This document shows positions 36,194 to 45,224 of a DNA stretch of 64,000 nucleotides, piece after piece. The stretch comes from Candidatus Neomicrothrix sp. UBA881. Its GTDB lineage: Bacteria > Actinomycetota > Acidimicrobiia > Acidimicrobiales > MedAcidi-G1. The position numbers were made by a program, and so were the translations under genes. The DNA is taken from assembly GCA_002294285.1 (NCBI GenBank), contig DBFL01000061.1, forward strand, positions 2,654 through 66,653. Direction: 5' to 3'. Each line of letters starts with the position of its first letter. Within the stretch, counting starts at the first letter, position 1. The notes under the pieces are model-generated. The model searched no databases. It saw only the letters and a list, made by a program, of their open reading frames with translations, and had not been told where the DNA came from.

Positions 36194-38782
36194 TCAACGG
36201 CCGTGGCAATGTTTAAACTTGCGTCCGGAACCGCAATGGCAAGGAGCGTTTCTCGGTGTCGACTCTTTTTCATCTTTTACTTTTTGTTGAGTGACAATTT
36301 TTCTACTTTCTTTTACTTCTTCGGGAACACCAGCCGCCATTGCTACTGCCGCTGCTCCTGAAACAGGGCCTTCGGGGCCGCTTGTTTCAAGCTCTTCTGG
36401 AATTCTTTCTTCTTGTTCTGCTGAAGACACTTGAACCCGCATAATGTAGCGAACCAAATCTCTTCGCAAAATTTCAGTTAATTCTTGAAATAATTCAAAA
36501 CCTTCTCTTTGCCATTCGGTTGTAGGGTCCTTCTGCGCCATAGCTCTTAAATGAATCCCATCGCGAAGATGGTCCATTTCATAAAGATGCTCTCTCCATC
36601 TTTGATCAATTATTCTGAGCATCACTTGCCGCTCAACTTCACGTAAATTTTCTACACCAAGATCTCTCTCTCTTGACTCAAATAACTCAACCGCGCTGTC
36701 CTTTAAAAGCCTTTCTAAATCCGAAATTTCTTGGATCGAATCCAAATCATCTAAGAGAATTTTGCTGGGCCAAAATCCATTTACCTCATTCAACAGACCC
36801 GTCAAATCCCAATCTTCAGGCATCTCTTCAGCGCAAAAGGTTTCCAACATCTCATCTACTACTGCATCTACTGCCTCCAAAACGGAACCTCTAAGATCCG
36901 CTCCGTTAAGTATTTCATTGCGCCTCCTATATATGACTTTTCTCTGTTCATTCATAACTTCGTCATATTTCAAGACGTTTTTCCGCGCTTCTGCATTCTT
37001 TTGCTCAACCGTGGTTTGAGCTCTTTCTATAGCTTTTGTCACCATTTTTGACTCAATTGGCACATCTTCTGGCAAAGTCCGGTCCATCACATTACGCAAG
37101 GCACCAGATGCGAAAAGTCTCATAAGTTCGTCTTCAAGTGAGAGATAGAAGCGGCTTTCTCCTACGTCTCCCTGTCGACCACTTCGCCCGCGAAGCTGAT
37201 TGTCAATCCTTCTACTTTCATGGCGCTCTGTTCCCAAAACATAAAGACCTCCGCTTTCAAGAACCTCATCTCCATGTGTGGATGGATTTCCACCAAGCAT
37301 TATGTCAACGCCTCTACCAGCCATATTCGTAGCTACAGTTACAGCACCTGGACGTCCAGCTTGCGAAACTATTTCTGCCTCTCTGAAGTGCTGTTTAGCG
37401 TTAAGAACCTCGTGAGAAATCCCTCGTTTCTCTAGTTCTCGTGAAATTTTTTCAGATTTTTCAACTGAAATGGTTCCCACCAATACGGGCTGGCCTTTTG
37501 ATTGTCTCTCAACTATGTCGCTTACCAAAGCTTGAAATTTCCCTGCTTCAGTCTTGTAGACAAGGTCGGAACGGTCATCTCTGACCATTGGCTTATGAGT
37601 GGGAATTGTGACTACTTGCAAACCATAAATACCCGAAAGCTCTGCCGCCTCAGTTGAAGCAGTTCCAGTCATACCTGAAAGTTTCTCGTACATACGAAAA
37701 TAATTCTGCAAAGTGATAGTGGCTAGAGTTTGATTTTCTTCTTTTACAGAAACTTTCTCTTTAGCTTCAATCGCTTGATGTATCCCATCAGACCATCTAC
37801 GACCTTCAAGAACACGTCCTGTGAACTCATCAACGATTCTTACTTCACCATCAGTCACTATGTAATCACGGTCTTTTTGATACAACTCTTTTGCTTTAAT
37901 TGCAGCATGTAATTGATGCACTAGGTTCGAAGAAACCTGGTCATATAAATTCTCGATACCTAATGCTTTCTCAACTGCTTTTACTCCATCTTCTGTGGGA
38001 GCAATTATTCTCTTTTCTTCATCAACCTCATAATGCGAATCTCGTTTAAGGTTCCTTACCACTGTTGAAAATTTCTGATACATCTCCAGTGCATCGCTTG
38101 CCTTGCCACTAATTATCAAAGGTGTTCTAGCCTCGTCTATCAAGATTGAATCAACCTCATCGACAATGCAGAAGTTGTGCCCCCTTTGGCTGAGTTCATC
38201 CTTGTCTAAAGCCATGTTGTCACGTAAATAATCAAAACCAAGTTCATTATTAGTTCCGTATGTAATATCAGCCAAATAGGCTTTACGTTTTTCAACCCTG
38301 TCAGCGACAGATGGGACAACCAACCCAACAGAAAGACCGAGCCATTTATGAAGCTGACCCATCCACTCACTGTCTCGGGTCGCTAAATAATCGTTAACTG
38401 TGCACAGGTGGACACCCTTTCCGGCTAGTCCATTCAAATATGCAGCTAGCGTTGAAACTAGAGTTTTACCTTCTCCGGTCCTCATCTCTGCTACCCAGCC
38501 AAGATGCAAAGCTATGCCTCCCATCATCTGGACGTCGTAATGACGCTGTCCGATGACCCTACGTGCAGCTTCTCTGACAACAGCGAAAGATTCGACTAGC
38601 AGGTCATCGAGTTCTTCCCCTCTTCCCAGTCTTTCTTTAAATTCATTTGTTTTGGCTTGAAGTGCTTGATCCGGTAATTTTTCAAACTCTGGTTCATAGG
38701 AATTTATATCAGGTACCAAAGATTCAATAGCTTTAAGTTTCTTACCCTCACCACTTCGAAGAACACGTGATAAAACACTCAT
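36194..38782 (-). CDS. secA: Protein translocase subunit SecA
   Basis: 862 residues. Both helicase-like domains are complete: Walker [53 protein letters not shown], and [20 protein letters not shown]. The extreme C-terminus has the SEC-C zinc motif [15 protein letters not shown], which helps contact SecB or lipids. It drives preprotein export through SecYEG. Transcribed with the bldD homologue upstream (33-base gap). Confidence 0.97.
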   Translation of the reverse strand: MSVLSRVLRSGEGKKLKAIESLVPDINSYEPEFEKLPDQALQAKTNEFKERLGRGEELDDLLVESFAVVREAARRVIGQRHYDVQMMGGIALHLGWVAEMRTGEGKTLVSTLAAYLNGLAGKGVHLCTVNDYLATRDSEWMGQLHKWLGLSVGLVVPSVADRVEKRKAYLADITYGTNNELGFDYLRDNMALDKDELSQRGHNFCIVDEVDSILIDEARTPLIISGKASDALEMYQKFSTVVRNLKRDSHYEVDEEKRIIAPTEDGVKAVEKALGIENLYDQVSSNLVHQLHAAIKAKELYQKDRDYIVTDGEVRIVDEFTGRVLEGRRWSDGIHQAIEAKEKVSVKEENQTLATITLQNYFRMYEKLSGMTGTASTEAAELSGIYGLQVVTIPTHKPMVRDDRSDLVYKTEAGKFQALVSDIVERQSKGQPVLVGTISVEKSEKISRELEKRGISHEVLNAKQHFREAEIVSQAGRPGAVTVATNMAGRGVDIMLGGNPSTHGDEVLESGGLYVLGTERHESRRIDNQLRGRSGRQGDVGESRFYLSLEDELMRLFASGALRNVMDRTLPEDVPIESKMVTKAIERAQTTVEQKNAEARKNVLKYDEVMNEQRKVIYRRRNEILNGADLRGSVLEAVDAVVDEMLETFCAEEMPEDWDLTGLLNEVNGFWPSKILLDDLDSIQEISDLERLLKDSAVELFESRERDLGVENLREVERQVMLRIIDQRWREHLYEMDHLRDGIHLRAMAQKDPTTEWQREGFELFQELTEILRRDLVRYIMRVQVSSAEQEERIPEELETSGPEGPVSGAAAVAMAAGVPEEVKESRKIVTQQKVKDEKESTPRNAPCHCGSGRKFKHCHGR

Positions 38783-38795
38783 CGTTTTTAAGACT

Positions 38796-38805
38796 ACCGG
38801 CCGGT
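38796..38805. repeat. 10-bp palindrome between bldD and secA
   Basis: ACCGGCCGGT, perfect palindrome and unusually G/C-rich for this A/T-leaning region, 13 bases before the secA start. Could be an operator or processing site; nothing else supports either. Confidence 0.3.
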
Positions 38806-38815
38806 TATAGGGGTA

Positions 38816-39349
38816 CTAGCTTGAAATCGCATCTCGAAGCAAATTTAAATCGTCAAGCCGTTGAGGGGCTTCCTCTACTGTTGTCCCGATAATTGCGGCT
38901 AACGCCTGTAAATCATCGCGTCTTATAGTTAGAACACGGCCATTAAAATCCTGCCTCTTGACTTGAATGATTTTTAAGTAGCGATCTATCACAGCTGACT
39001 CTGGAGCTTTGGAGTCACTAAGTTTCGTTAAATCGATAACAATACTTCTATCGTTCAAATCGCTATCTGTCGAAGAGAACGAACTTTCAGTCAGTTCATT
39101 AAGTGCATCTTCTCCTGGCAAAAGTTGATCCACTGGGACGTTGTAGAAGATTGCAAGTCTTTGCAATCTTGGAACAGAAATTGCTCTGTCTGCCCTTTCG
39201 TATGCTCCCAAAACAGACGCTTTAAATTCGGCTTCAGATCTTGACTCCACTTCTTGCAGTGAAAGACGCTTCTGCTTACGGATGGAACGGATTCTTTCAC
39301 CGACAAGGATCCTGTATGCCTTATCTTGATCTTCTGAATCTTTTTCCAT
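38816..39349 (-). CDS. bldD: BldD-like XRE-family regulator with c-di-GMP signature
   Basis: 177 residues. N-terminal helix-turn-helix (about 14-80: GERIRSIRKQKRLSLQEVE, VLGAYERADRAISVPRLQRL, NVPVDQLLPG) and a C-terminal domain at 102-172. In Streptomyces BldD the latter binds tetrameric c-di-GMP through RxD-x8-RxxD; here the same signature is complete at Arg132, Asp134, Arg143 and Asp146 (RQD then RRDD). BldD thereby represses developmental genes. An acidic, Ser-rich linker (84-100) replaces the longer linker. It lies upstream of secA on the same strand. Confidence 0.9.
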   Translation of the reverse strand: MEKDSEDQDKAYRILVGERIRSIRKQKRLSLQEVESRSEAEFKASVLGAYERADRAISVPRLQRLAIFYNVPVDQLLPGEDALNELTESSFSSTDSDLNDRSIVIDLTKLSDSKAPESAVIDRYLKIIQVKRQDFNGRVLTIRRDDLQALAAIIGTTVEEAPQRLDDLNLLRDAISS

Positions 39350-39571
39350 TCAACACCTAAACCTATCTGAATACATTTTATTACTCTCTGTGGTGACAAT
39401 ATGTCTAAAAGTGGGAATTTTAATAATTTTCATTAAGTAAACAATTTTAAATGTTGAAAATTTTTTAAGATCCACCTCTAATCGATTCCAAGTCAAATAA
39501 CCCATGTTTTCAAATCATCCAAGATCAATAATGATTAATCTTGTAATGTTTCCTTGAAGGATGGGAGAACT
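39350..39571. promoter_or_regulatory. 222-base divergent intergenic region
   Basis: A/T-rich stretch between bldD (minus) and the 51-residue membrane protein (plus). Both genes must be promoted from here, but no -35/-10 pair stands out on either strand. A loose TTAC...GTGA pairing at 39381-39395 does not have BldD-box spacing. Otherwise I see nothing specific. Confidence 0.4.
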
Positions 39572-39727
39572 ATGAGTAAAACAACCATTGCTCCGGTATT
39601 TTTTGGAGCAATCTTCTCAATAGCAGGAGCAATTATCGCTGGAGGTTTAGTGGAGGAATGGTGGGCGTTCGCGATTCTTGTACCAGCTGGATCAATTGCG
39701 GGTTGGAAAATCGGAGAACGGATCTAA
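39572..39727 (+). CDS. Small hydrophobic membrane protein, 51 residues
   Basis: ATG 39572 with GGGAG four bases upstream; ends in TAA at 39725-39727. Two membrane-type segments (APVFFGAIFSIAGAIIAGG, and WAFAILVPAGSIAGW) joined by VEEW, with a basic tail KIGERI. Gly/Ala/Ile composition is typical of small inner-membrane proteins. No family recognised. It lies alone on the plus strand, divergent from bldD, and its stop abuts that of the alcohol dehydrogenase (next base). Coding is supported by the ribosome binding site and amino-acid pattern rather than by homology. Confidence 0.6.
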   Translation: MSKTTIAPVFFGAIFSIAGAIIAGGLVEEWWAFAILVPAGSIAGWKIGERI

Positions 39728-40759
39728 TTATCTTGGATCGATCAGGACTTTAAGTTGTTCCGAAACACCACTTGATAATTCCGAAAAAGCTTCCTCGATG
39801 TCATTTAGAGGGAAACTTCCAGTATGAATAGCATCTAGATCAACCCTGCCGTCAGCCACGTAGGACATTGACATTTCAAACTCTTCGTGTGTATAGCCTA
39901 ACGAAGCGAAAACGCTTATTTCTTTTCGCAACCATTCAGCCGGCTTGGTAATTGCGTCAGAGGCAGCCAAACCGATCAATGAGACTTTTCCACCTCTTCG
40001 AGTCAAGTCAACGGCACTTTGAAGAGCAGGAGCAACACCAGCGCATTCATACACGACATCTGCCCCTAATCCTGAGGTTAGATCTTTTACGAACTCTTCG
40101 GCTGAGTCTCCCGCCTCTACGGCGTGATCGGCCCCAAGAGCCAAAGCAACTTCTCTCCTGTTAGGGTCAGGTTCAACCGCTATGAGTGTTTCTGCACCAG
40201 CAACACGAGCCCACTGAAGGGTGGTTAACCCTATTGGACCCGCTCCCTGCACCACTACAACATCACCCAATGCAGGGGGGGTTGACCTTACCGCATGGAA
40301 ACATATGGTTGTAGGTTCAATTTGTGCCGCTTGAATTTCGGTAAGTCTTGGATCAGCCAAAAATGTTCTCCAATGGTTAACTGCAATCTGGGCAGCAAAA
40401 CCACCGTGTGGCGTGTCGAAACGACCTGCCCCTACCGTAGCTTCCAGAACTGTCATGCATTTATCCATTTGACCCGCCAAGCAAGCAGAACAAGAACCAC
40501 AAGATGGCGGAACAGAGACCACCACTCGGTCCCCTTCAGTGATTCTCGTAACCTCAACGCCAGTTTTACTAACGACACCAGTCCATTCATGCCCACAGAT
40601 GGATGGCCTCATTGGTCCTGGCGTTTTATATCCGTGTATGTCAGTTCCACATATTCCGCACAATGTTATATCGACAACTACCTGATCGGCCCCGGGTTCT
40701 GGCTCTTCAAACTCAAGAAAACTAATCGTTTCTTTTTCAGTAATTAATGCTGCCTTCAT
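39728..40759 (-). CDS. Zinc-dependent alcohol dehydrogenase (MDR family)
   Basis: 343 residues, sorbitol/threonine dehydrogenase-like. Catalytic zinc ligands in CGICGTDIHGY and GHEWTGVV; structural zinc cysteines in CGSCSACLAGQMDKC; cofactor motif GAGPIGLTT with acidic VEPDPNRRE favouring NAD. Oxidises a secondary alcohol or polyol; substrate unknown. The start codon lies only 3 bases behind the 3' end of the tRNA(CAU) on the same strand, so there is no ribosome binding site outside the tRNA; N-terminal MKAALI is the normal family start, so the start is credible. Confidence 0.9.
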   Translation of the reverse strand: MKAALITEKETISFLEFEEPEPGADQVVVDITLCGICGTDIHGYKTPGPMRPSICGHEWTGVVSKTGVEVTRITEGDRVVVSVPPSCGSCSACLAGQMDKCMTVLEATVGAGRFDTPHGGFAAQIAVNHWRTFLADPRLTEIQAAQIEPTTICFHAVRSTPPALGDVVVVQGAGPIGLTTLQWARVAGAETLIAVEPDPNRREVALALGADHAVEAGDSAEEFVKDLTSGLGADVVYECAGVAPALQSAVDLTRRGGKVSLIGLAASDAITKPAEWLRKEISVFASLGYTHEEFEMSMSYVADGRVDLDAIHTGSFPLNDIEEAFSELSSGVSEQLKVLIDPR

Positions 40760-40762
40760 AAG

Positions 40763-40835
40763 TGGGCCGAGCGGGGATCGAACCCGCGACCGGACGATTA
40801 TGAGTCGTCTGCTCTAACCACTGAGCTACCGGCCC
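40763..40835 (-). tRNA. tRNA-Met (anticodon CAU)
   Basis: 73-nt cloverleaf on the minus strand without encoded CCA. Acceptor GGGCCGG pairs with TCGGCCC (one G-U), discriminator A; D-arm GCTCAGTGGTTAGAGC; anticodon stem GACGA/TCGTC around loop CTCATAA with CAU at 40800-40802; T-arm CGGGTTCGATCCCCG. Elongator tRNA-Met is favoured; a tRNA-Ile whose C34 is changed to lysidine has the same anticodon and cannot be excluded without identity-element comparison. Confidence 0.93.
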
Positions 40836-40888
40836 AATGCAGTATTACAAAACAATCGCCAAGTGCCTTAGTTCTGAGCAAGCAAGTA

Positions 40889-40910
40889 CGATTATTTTTA
40901 TACATAATCG
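40889..40910. repeat. Inverted repeat upstream of the glycosyltransferase gene
   Basis: CGATTAT and ATAATCG, perfect 7-base arms with an 8-base spacer (TTTTATAC), ending 18 bases before the GTG start and 7 bases before CAGGAG. Could be an operator or a hairpin in the 5' leader; the spacer and right arm also resemble a -10 region. Confidence 0.5.
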
Positions 40911-40928
40911 CCAAATACAGGAGTTTTT

Positions 40929-42098
40929 GTGGACTTTAATAATCTCATAGAAGTCAGTAATTCTGAAATCTTGAGAGTTTCCGCTGAAAATCAAAGCGAC
41001 GTAGAACTAAGCGTAGTGATACCAACCTTTAATGAATCCTCTGGTATTTCCCAACTCCTTCTATCACTACGTGAAACTCTTATAGAACTCCAGATTGCTT
41101 TTGAAATAATTCTTGTAGACGATGACAGCCCCGATAAGACATGGGAAGTTGCAGCGGGTCTATCAGAAGAAATACCCGAACTGACCGTGGTGCGTCGTTT
41201 AGGCCAGAAAGGACTCGCTACAGCAGTTATCTGTGGATGGCATCATTCCAATGGTCGCCTTTTAGGGGTGATGGATGGAGATGGGCAGCACCCTTCAGAA
41301 ACCATAAAAGATCTATTCAAAACATTCAACAGGGGTGATTATGGGGTTGTAATAGCTAGTCGCTATACACCTGATGGTGGGATAAAAAAATGGTCTCTTT
41401 CAAGACGTCTACTTTCAAAAGGAGCCCAAACTTTAGGACAACTACTTATACCTGGAGCAATAGGGAAAGTAACTGATCCAATGAGCGGGTACTTCGTCGT
41501 TAAACGTTCAATTGTCTCTGAAACTGAACTTGACCCAGTGGGCTACAAAATACTTTTGGAAATTCTTGCACGATCGCAAACAAGCAACATTAAAGAAATT
41601 CCGTACGTATTTCTTGAGAGGTCATTTGGAAAATCCAAAGTTGCCGTAAGCCACTATGTCTCCTATCTGAGACATCTACTCCGACTACGTGTGCAACCTC
41701 TAAGGAGTCGCGCCCTGAGCAGGTACCTAATTGTGACTGCTGGGGCGCTGATTCTGGATGCTTTAGTTTTCTTTTGGCTTTTTGATTTGAATAATTGGAA
41801 TCTAACCAGATCTGCCGCTATCGCCGGAGAAGCTGGAATTATGTTCACAATCCTTCTACATGATCTGTGGACCTTTGCGGGTCGCCCAGTAAGAACACTA
41901 AAAGATAGGACTCGAAGACTTGCCGGTGTGCAACTTGCACTAGGTGTTTTAATGTTTTTAAGACTCTTAGCCATTAACGCTTTCGTTAACTGGTTTAGCC
42001 TCGATCCTCTTCTGGCTTTTTTTCTGACACTCACAGTTGTAATGCCAGGCGGCCATCTTCTAGGTTCTCGCTTTAGTTGGCGAAATATTCGCGTTTAA
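40929..42098 (+). CDS. GT2 glycosyltransferase with GtrA-like membrane domain
   Basis: 389 residues from GTG 40929, five bases after CAGGAG. N-terminal GT-A fold (about 28-245) like polyprenyl-phosphate mannosyltransferases: VVIPTFNESSGISQLL, ILVDDDSPDKTW, and the nucleotide/metal-binding DGDGQHP. The C-terminal 130 residues hold four membrane helices of GtrA type (YLIVTAGALILDALVFFWLF; VQLALGVLMFLRLL; PLLAFFLTLTVVMPGGHLLG). Likely makes a lipid-linked sugar at the cytoplasmic membrane and perhaps helps it cross. The next gene starts 14 bases downstream. Confidence 0.9.
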   Translation: MDFNNLIEVSNSEILRVSAENQSDVELSVVIPTFNESSGISQLLLSLRETLIELQIAFEIILVDDDSPDKTWEVAAGLSEEIPELTVVRRLGQKGLATAVICGWHHSNGRLLGVMDGDGQHPSETIKDLFKTFNRGDYGVVIASRYTPDGGIKKWSLSRRLLSKGAQTLGQLLIPGAIGKVTDPMSGYFVVKRSIVSETELDPVGYKILLEILARSQTSNIKEIPYVFLERSFGKSKVAVSHYVSYLRHLLRLRVQPLRSRALSRYLIVTAGALILDALVFFWLFDLNNWNLTRSAAIAGEAGIMFTILLHDLWTFAGRPVRTLKDRTRRLAGVQLALGVLMFLRLLAINAFVNWFSLDPLLAFFLTLTVVMPGGHLLGSRFSWRNIRV

Positions 42099-42112
42099 AC
42101 TGGTATTTAGCT

Positions 42113-43018
42113 ATGCGTAAATCTAAACATATTAAATTCGATTTTATAGATGCAATCTCTCTTCCAATGTTTGCTATCACCATGCTCGCCGAGGCGAGAA
42201 CACTTCAAAATCGACCTCATCTACGAGAACTTGGTGACATGGATGAAGCGTCCGAGGAGGAACTCTCTGGAGCAAGTCCTGATCCTGACCCTTTGGTGCC
42301 AGTGGGGTATGAAGCTAACGACACAAAAGCGAGTCTCAAAATGCTCGCAGGAAATATCACAATCAACACTCTTTTCGCTTTACTTCTAGGGAGGATCTAC
42401 AGATTTCTTTACTCACATAGAGTGTTCGATATCAAAAATCGCAAACTGTCTTTCCTATTTGCGATGATTGGATGGGATTTTCTCTATTACTGGAGCCATC
42501 GGATCCAGCATGAAAGAAGGATATTTTGGGCTAATCATGTTACCCATCATTCAAGTGAGCACTACAATCTTTCAACAGCGCTTCGGCAGCCATGGTCTGG
42601 GTACCTTGTTTCCTGGGTTCACATGCCATTACCACTTCTGGGAATTCCCGCACAACAAGTAATGAAAGCCGGGCAACTGAATCTCCTCTACCAATATTGG
42701 ATTCATACTGAAACCATCGGAAGACTCTCAAAGCCAATTGAAAATATTTTCAACACCCCCTCACATCATCGTGTTCACCATGGTTCAAACCCTCAATACA
42801 TTGACAAAAACTATGCTGGGATTTTTATTACGTGGGACAAAATTTTCGGAACTTTTGAGCCAGAAGTGAGAAGAGTTAAGTATGGTCTGACTAAAAATAT
42901 TAAAACTTTTAAACCTCTTGCAATCGCATACCATGAACTCGGCGACTTGTTTATAGACCTTCGAAAATCTGACGGCTGGAAGAATAAAATTTCTTGCCTA
43001 CTGTCTCACCCTAAGTAA
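42113..43018 (+). CDS. Sterol desaturase/fatty-acid hydroxylase family protein
   Basis: 301 residues from ATG 42113 (an in-frame start at 42077 would overlap the previous gene). Di-iron histidine boxes: HRIQHERRIFWANHVTHHSS and SHHRVHHG, with HTETI between. Three to four membrane helices surround them. Such enzymes insert oxygen or a double bond into sterols, fatty acids or carotenoids with O2 at the membrane. An acidic, Pro-rich cytosolic segment (residues about 40-75) is unusual. Follows the GT2-GtrA gene closely; a shared role in lipid or carotenoid modification is possible. Confidence 0.88.
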   Translation: MRKSKHIKFDFIDAISLPMFAITMLAEARTLQNRPHLRELGDMDEASEEELSGASPDPDPLVPVGYEANDTKASLKMLAGNITINTLFALLLGRIYRFLYSHRVFDIKNRKLSFLFAMIGWDFLYYWSHRIQHERRIFWANHVTHHSSEHYNLSTALRQPWSGYLVSWVHMPLPLLGIPAQQVMKAGQLNLLYQYWIHTETIGRLSKPIENIFNTPSHHRVHHGSNPQYIDKNYAGIFITWDKIFGTFEPEVRRVKYGLTKNIKTFKPLAIAYHELGDLFIDLRKSDGWKNKISCLLSHPK

Positions 43019-43055
43019 TTTACGCTCTGGACAGAGATAGATAACAAAAACTATC

Positions 43056-43184
43056 TTATGTTTGAATAAAAGGGTCTCGTTCCTGAAAGTCTTCTTCTTC
43101 GGATGGCTTTTCTTCCTCATCCATTTTGAAGACTCTAGCTATCAACTCCCCTATTGGACCCCTACCTTTAAGTTCATCGCTCAT
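43056..43184 (-). CDS. Small acidic protein, 42 residues
   Basis: ATG 43184 to TAA 43056. Begins MSDELKGRGPIGELIARVFK, an amphipathic helix, followed by a very acidic tail (DEEEKPSEEEDFQERD). CAGGG lies about ten bases before the start. Family not recognised. Lies between the convergent desaturase gene and tRNA-Asn, the only long gene-poor stretch in the window (43019-43398). Coding is supported by a clean reading frame, biased composition and a plausible ribosome binding site only. Confidence 0.5.
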   Translation of the reverse strand: MSDELKGRGPIGELIARVFKMDEEEKPSEEEDFQERDPFIQT

Positions 43185-43244
43185 AAAATTTTTCCCTGAT
43201 TTACAAATAGACGTATCCAACAGATGAAAATAACAATTTTTAAG

Positions 43245-43317
43245 CTCCGGGGGTGGGGCTCGAACCCACGACCAGCGGATTAACAGTCCGATGCTCTGCC
43301 AACTGAGCTACCCCGGA
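43245..43317 (-). tRNA. tRNA-Asn (anticodon GUU)
   Basis: 73-nt cloverleaf without encoded CCA. Acceptor TCCGGGG pairs fully with CCCCGGA, discriminator G; D-arm GCTCAGTTGGCAGAGC; anticodon loop CTGTTAA with GUU at 43282-43284; T-arm GTGGGTTCGAGCCCCAC. Same strand as and downstream of dnaG by about 80 bases. Confidence 0.96.
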
Positions 43318-43398
43318 AGGAGAATCAAATAATATCAGTCAGATAACCATACCTGTTGCATTAAAAAGTGATCGAAATCTTTCCAGAATTTACGCTAT

Positions 43399-45177
43399 CT
43401 AAACTCCAGATTTATCTATAAGCCAACTTCGCAATTTCAACCCTGCTTCAATTTCATGAATTCCCTCTTGATTAAGTTCCATCACGCTTCGTCTCAAATA
43501 GGAAATGTCCGCTTGATATTCAACAAGGTCACCGGATTGGCGCGCTAGAGATTCCAACTCTACTGCCTTTCGTTCTGCCGCTAACGAAAGAAGTCGTGAA
43601 AAAACCCCAAGTGCTTTATCATCTTCTGATTCCTCCACAGACAGTCGCCCTAGGAGATCAGATGCCTCCTTTCCGAGCATTTCGTTTGCTTCATGCAGAT
43701 TTGTTGAAGTGTTCAAAGCTTCATAAATGGTCTCTGAAAGCGGATCTGACAGTAAAACAGGATGGAACCAATCTTTTACTTCTTCAGGTTTATGGATACA
43801 CATTCGAAGAGCTTGATATTCAACTGTCATTCTCTCCACAGGGTTATTAGAAATATCTTCCAGCGAAGTTTCTCTTTCTTTTTCAGTAGTTGAGTTTTCC
43901 TTTGAAGCGCGTCTCCTTACTTCATCCACTCCAATAAGGCACTTGTCTGCGATCTGAACTATGTACTGATCTCGAATTAGTTGATCGGGATGTTCTACAA
44001 CTACCTTCATTGCTTCAATAGCTGCTTTGGCTCTCCCTTCTTTGCTATCCAGATCTCCTTTACCAAGAACTCTGTCGACTCTAAATTGCATAAGAGGTTT
44101 TGCATTTTCAATCACCCTTCGTAGTTCTTCAGGATCTGAGAATGCTAAATCACCTGGGTCTTGCCCATCGGGCAGGTCTGCCACTTTAAAAAGAACATCG
44201 AATTCTGATTCCCATTCATAAGCCTTCTCAGCCGCAGACTGACCTGCGCTGTCTGCATCAAAAGCTAAAGTAACTTTTTTTGCAAATCGTGCCATCTTCC
44301 TTACATGTTCTCGTGTTAAAGCTGTTCCGCATGTTGCGACTGCTCTCGATATTCCTGCCTCATGACATCCGATGACGTCGGTGTATCCTTCGCAAACGAC
44401 TAGTTCATCTACCCTTGCGGCCTCTTCTTTCGCCCAATTAAGACCGTATAAGGTTTGGCTTTTTGAATATATTTCAGCACCATCTGATGTGTTTTTATAT
44501 TTAGGGCCATCTCCATTCGGAAGTTTTCTACCTCCAAAAGCTACTGGATCTCCTTGCTCTGAAAAGATTGGGAAAAGTATGCGATTTCTAAAAAAATCAT
44601 ACTGTCCACCATTCTTATTAATCCCTCCTAGACCAGAAGCAACTAGATCTTCATTTGAAATGGACAGATCCTTGCATAGCGAGTCCCATGAGTCAGGCGC
44701 CCAACCAATAGAAAACTTTTCTGCAATTCGACCATCTAAGCCTCTTTGTTTTAAATATTCTCGTGCGGGACGAGCATCTTGCTGGTCTCTGTCCAATAGT
44801 TTCTTGTTGTAAAAGTCGACCGCTTGTGCAACTATCTCAACTAATTCTTTTCTACGGTTACGAGTTTTACCTTCTTTTTTGTCGGTGTATCTAAGTGATA
44901 TCCCACTTTGAGAAGCAAGGGTTTCAACAGCAGCAACAAAATCTAGATTCTCAATTTGACGTAAGAACTCAATCGAATCACCTGTTGCCTGACACCCGAA
45001 ACAGTAATACCTTCCTGTCTCTTGACTAACTGTGAAAGAGGGGGTTTTTTCATTATGAAAAGGACACAGGCCTTTCCACGAACGGCCTACTTTTTTCAAC
45101 TGCGTATGTTGTGTAACTATCCGAACTATGTCGGACTCTTCGCGGACTCGACGAATATCATCATCCACAATTCCCAT
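43399..45177 (-). CDS. dnaG: DNA primase
   Basis: 592 residues. CHC2 zinc finger (Cys38, His41, Cys59, Cys62 in LCPFHNEKTPSF and YYCFGC), RNA-polymerase domain with GRKLPNGDGPKY, the TOPRIM segment VVCEGYTDVIGCHEAG and LAFDADSAGQ, and a C-terminal helicase-interaction domain. It makes RNA primers for replication. Ends the ybeY-era-glyS-ppdK-dnaG run, 47 bases behind ppdK. Confidence 0.97.
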   Translation of the reverse strand: MGIVDDDIRRVREESDIVRIVTQHTQLKKVGRSWKGLCPFHNEKTPSFTVSQETGRYYCFGCQATGDSIEFLRQIENLDFVAAVETLASQSGISLRYTDKKEGKTRNRRKELVEIVAQAVDFYNKKLLDRDQQDARPAREYLKQRGLDGRIAEKFSIGWAPDSWDSLCKDLSISNEDLVASGLGGINKNGGQYDFFRNRILFPIFSEQGDPVAFGGRKLPNGDGPKYKNTSDGAEIYSKSQTLYGLNWAKEEAARVDELVVCEGYTDVIGCHEAGISRAVATCGTALTREHVRKMARFAKKVTLAFDADSAGQSAAEKAYEWESEFDVLFKVADLPDGQDPGDLAFSDPEELRRVIENAKPLMQFRVDRVLGKGDLDSKEGRAKAAIEAMKVVVEHPDQLIRDQYIVQIADKCLIGVDEVRRRASKENSTTEKERETSLEDISNNPVERMTVEYQALRMCIHKPEEVKDWFHPVLLSDPLSETIYEALNTSTNLHEANEMLGKEASDLLGRLSVEESEDDKALGVFSRLLSLAAERKAVELESLARQSGDLVEYQADISYLRRSVMELNQEGIHEIEAGLKLRSWLIDKSGV

Positions 45178-45224
45178 AGTCGAAACTTAGCAGCGTGTGA
45201 GATCAACTTGCTAGAGGAAAGCAC

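Noticed and set aside
39381-39395. BldD box for autoregulation of bldD
   Set aside because: TTAC and GTGA half-sites are there, but eight bases apart rather than the five of the BldD consensus.
43025-43036. Terminator hairpin after the desaturase gene
   Set aside because: CTCTG/CAGAG arms leave only a two-base loop and no T-run follows.
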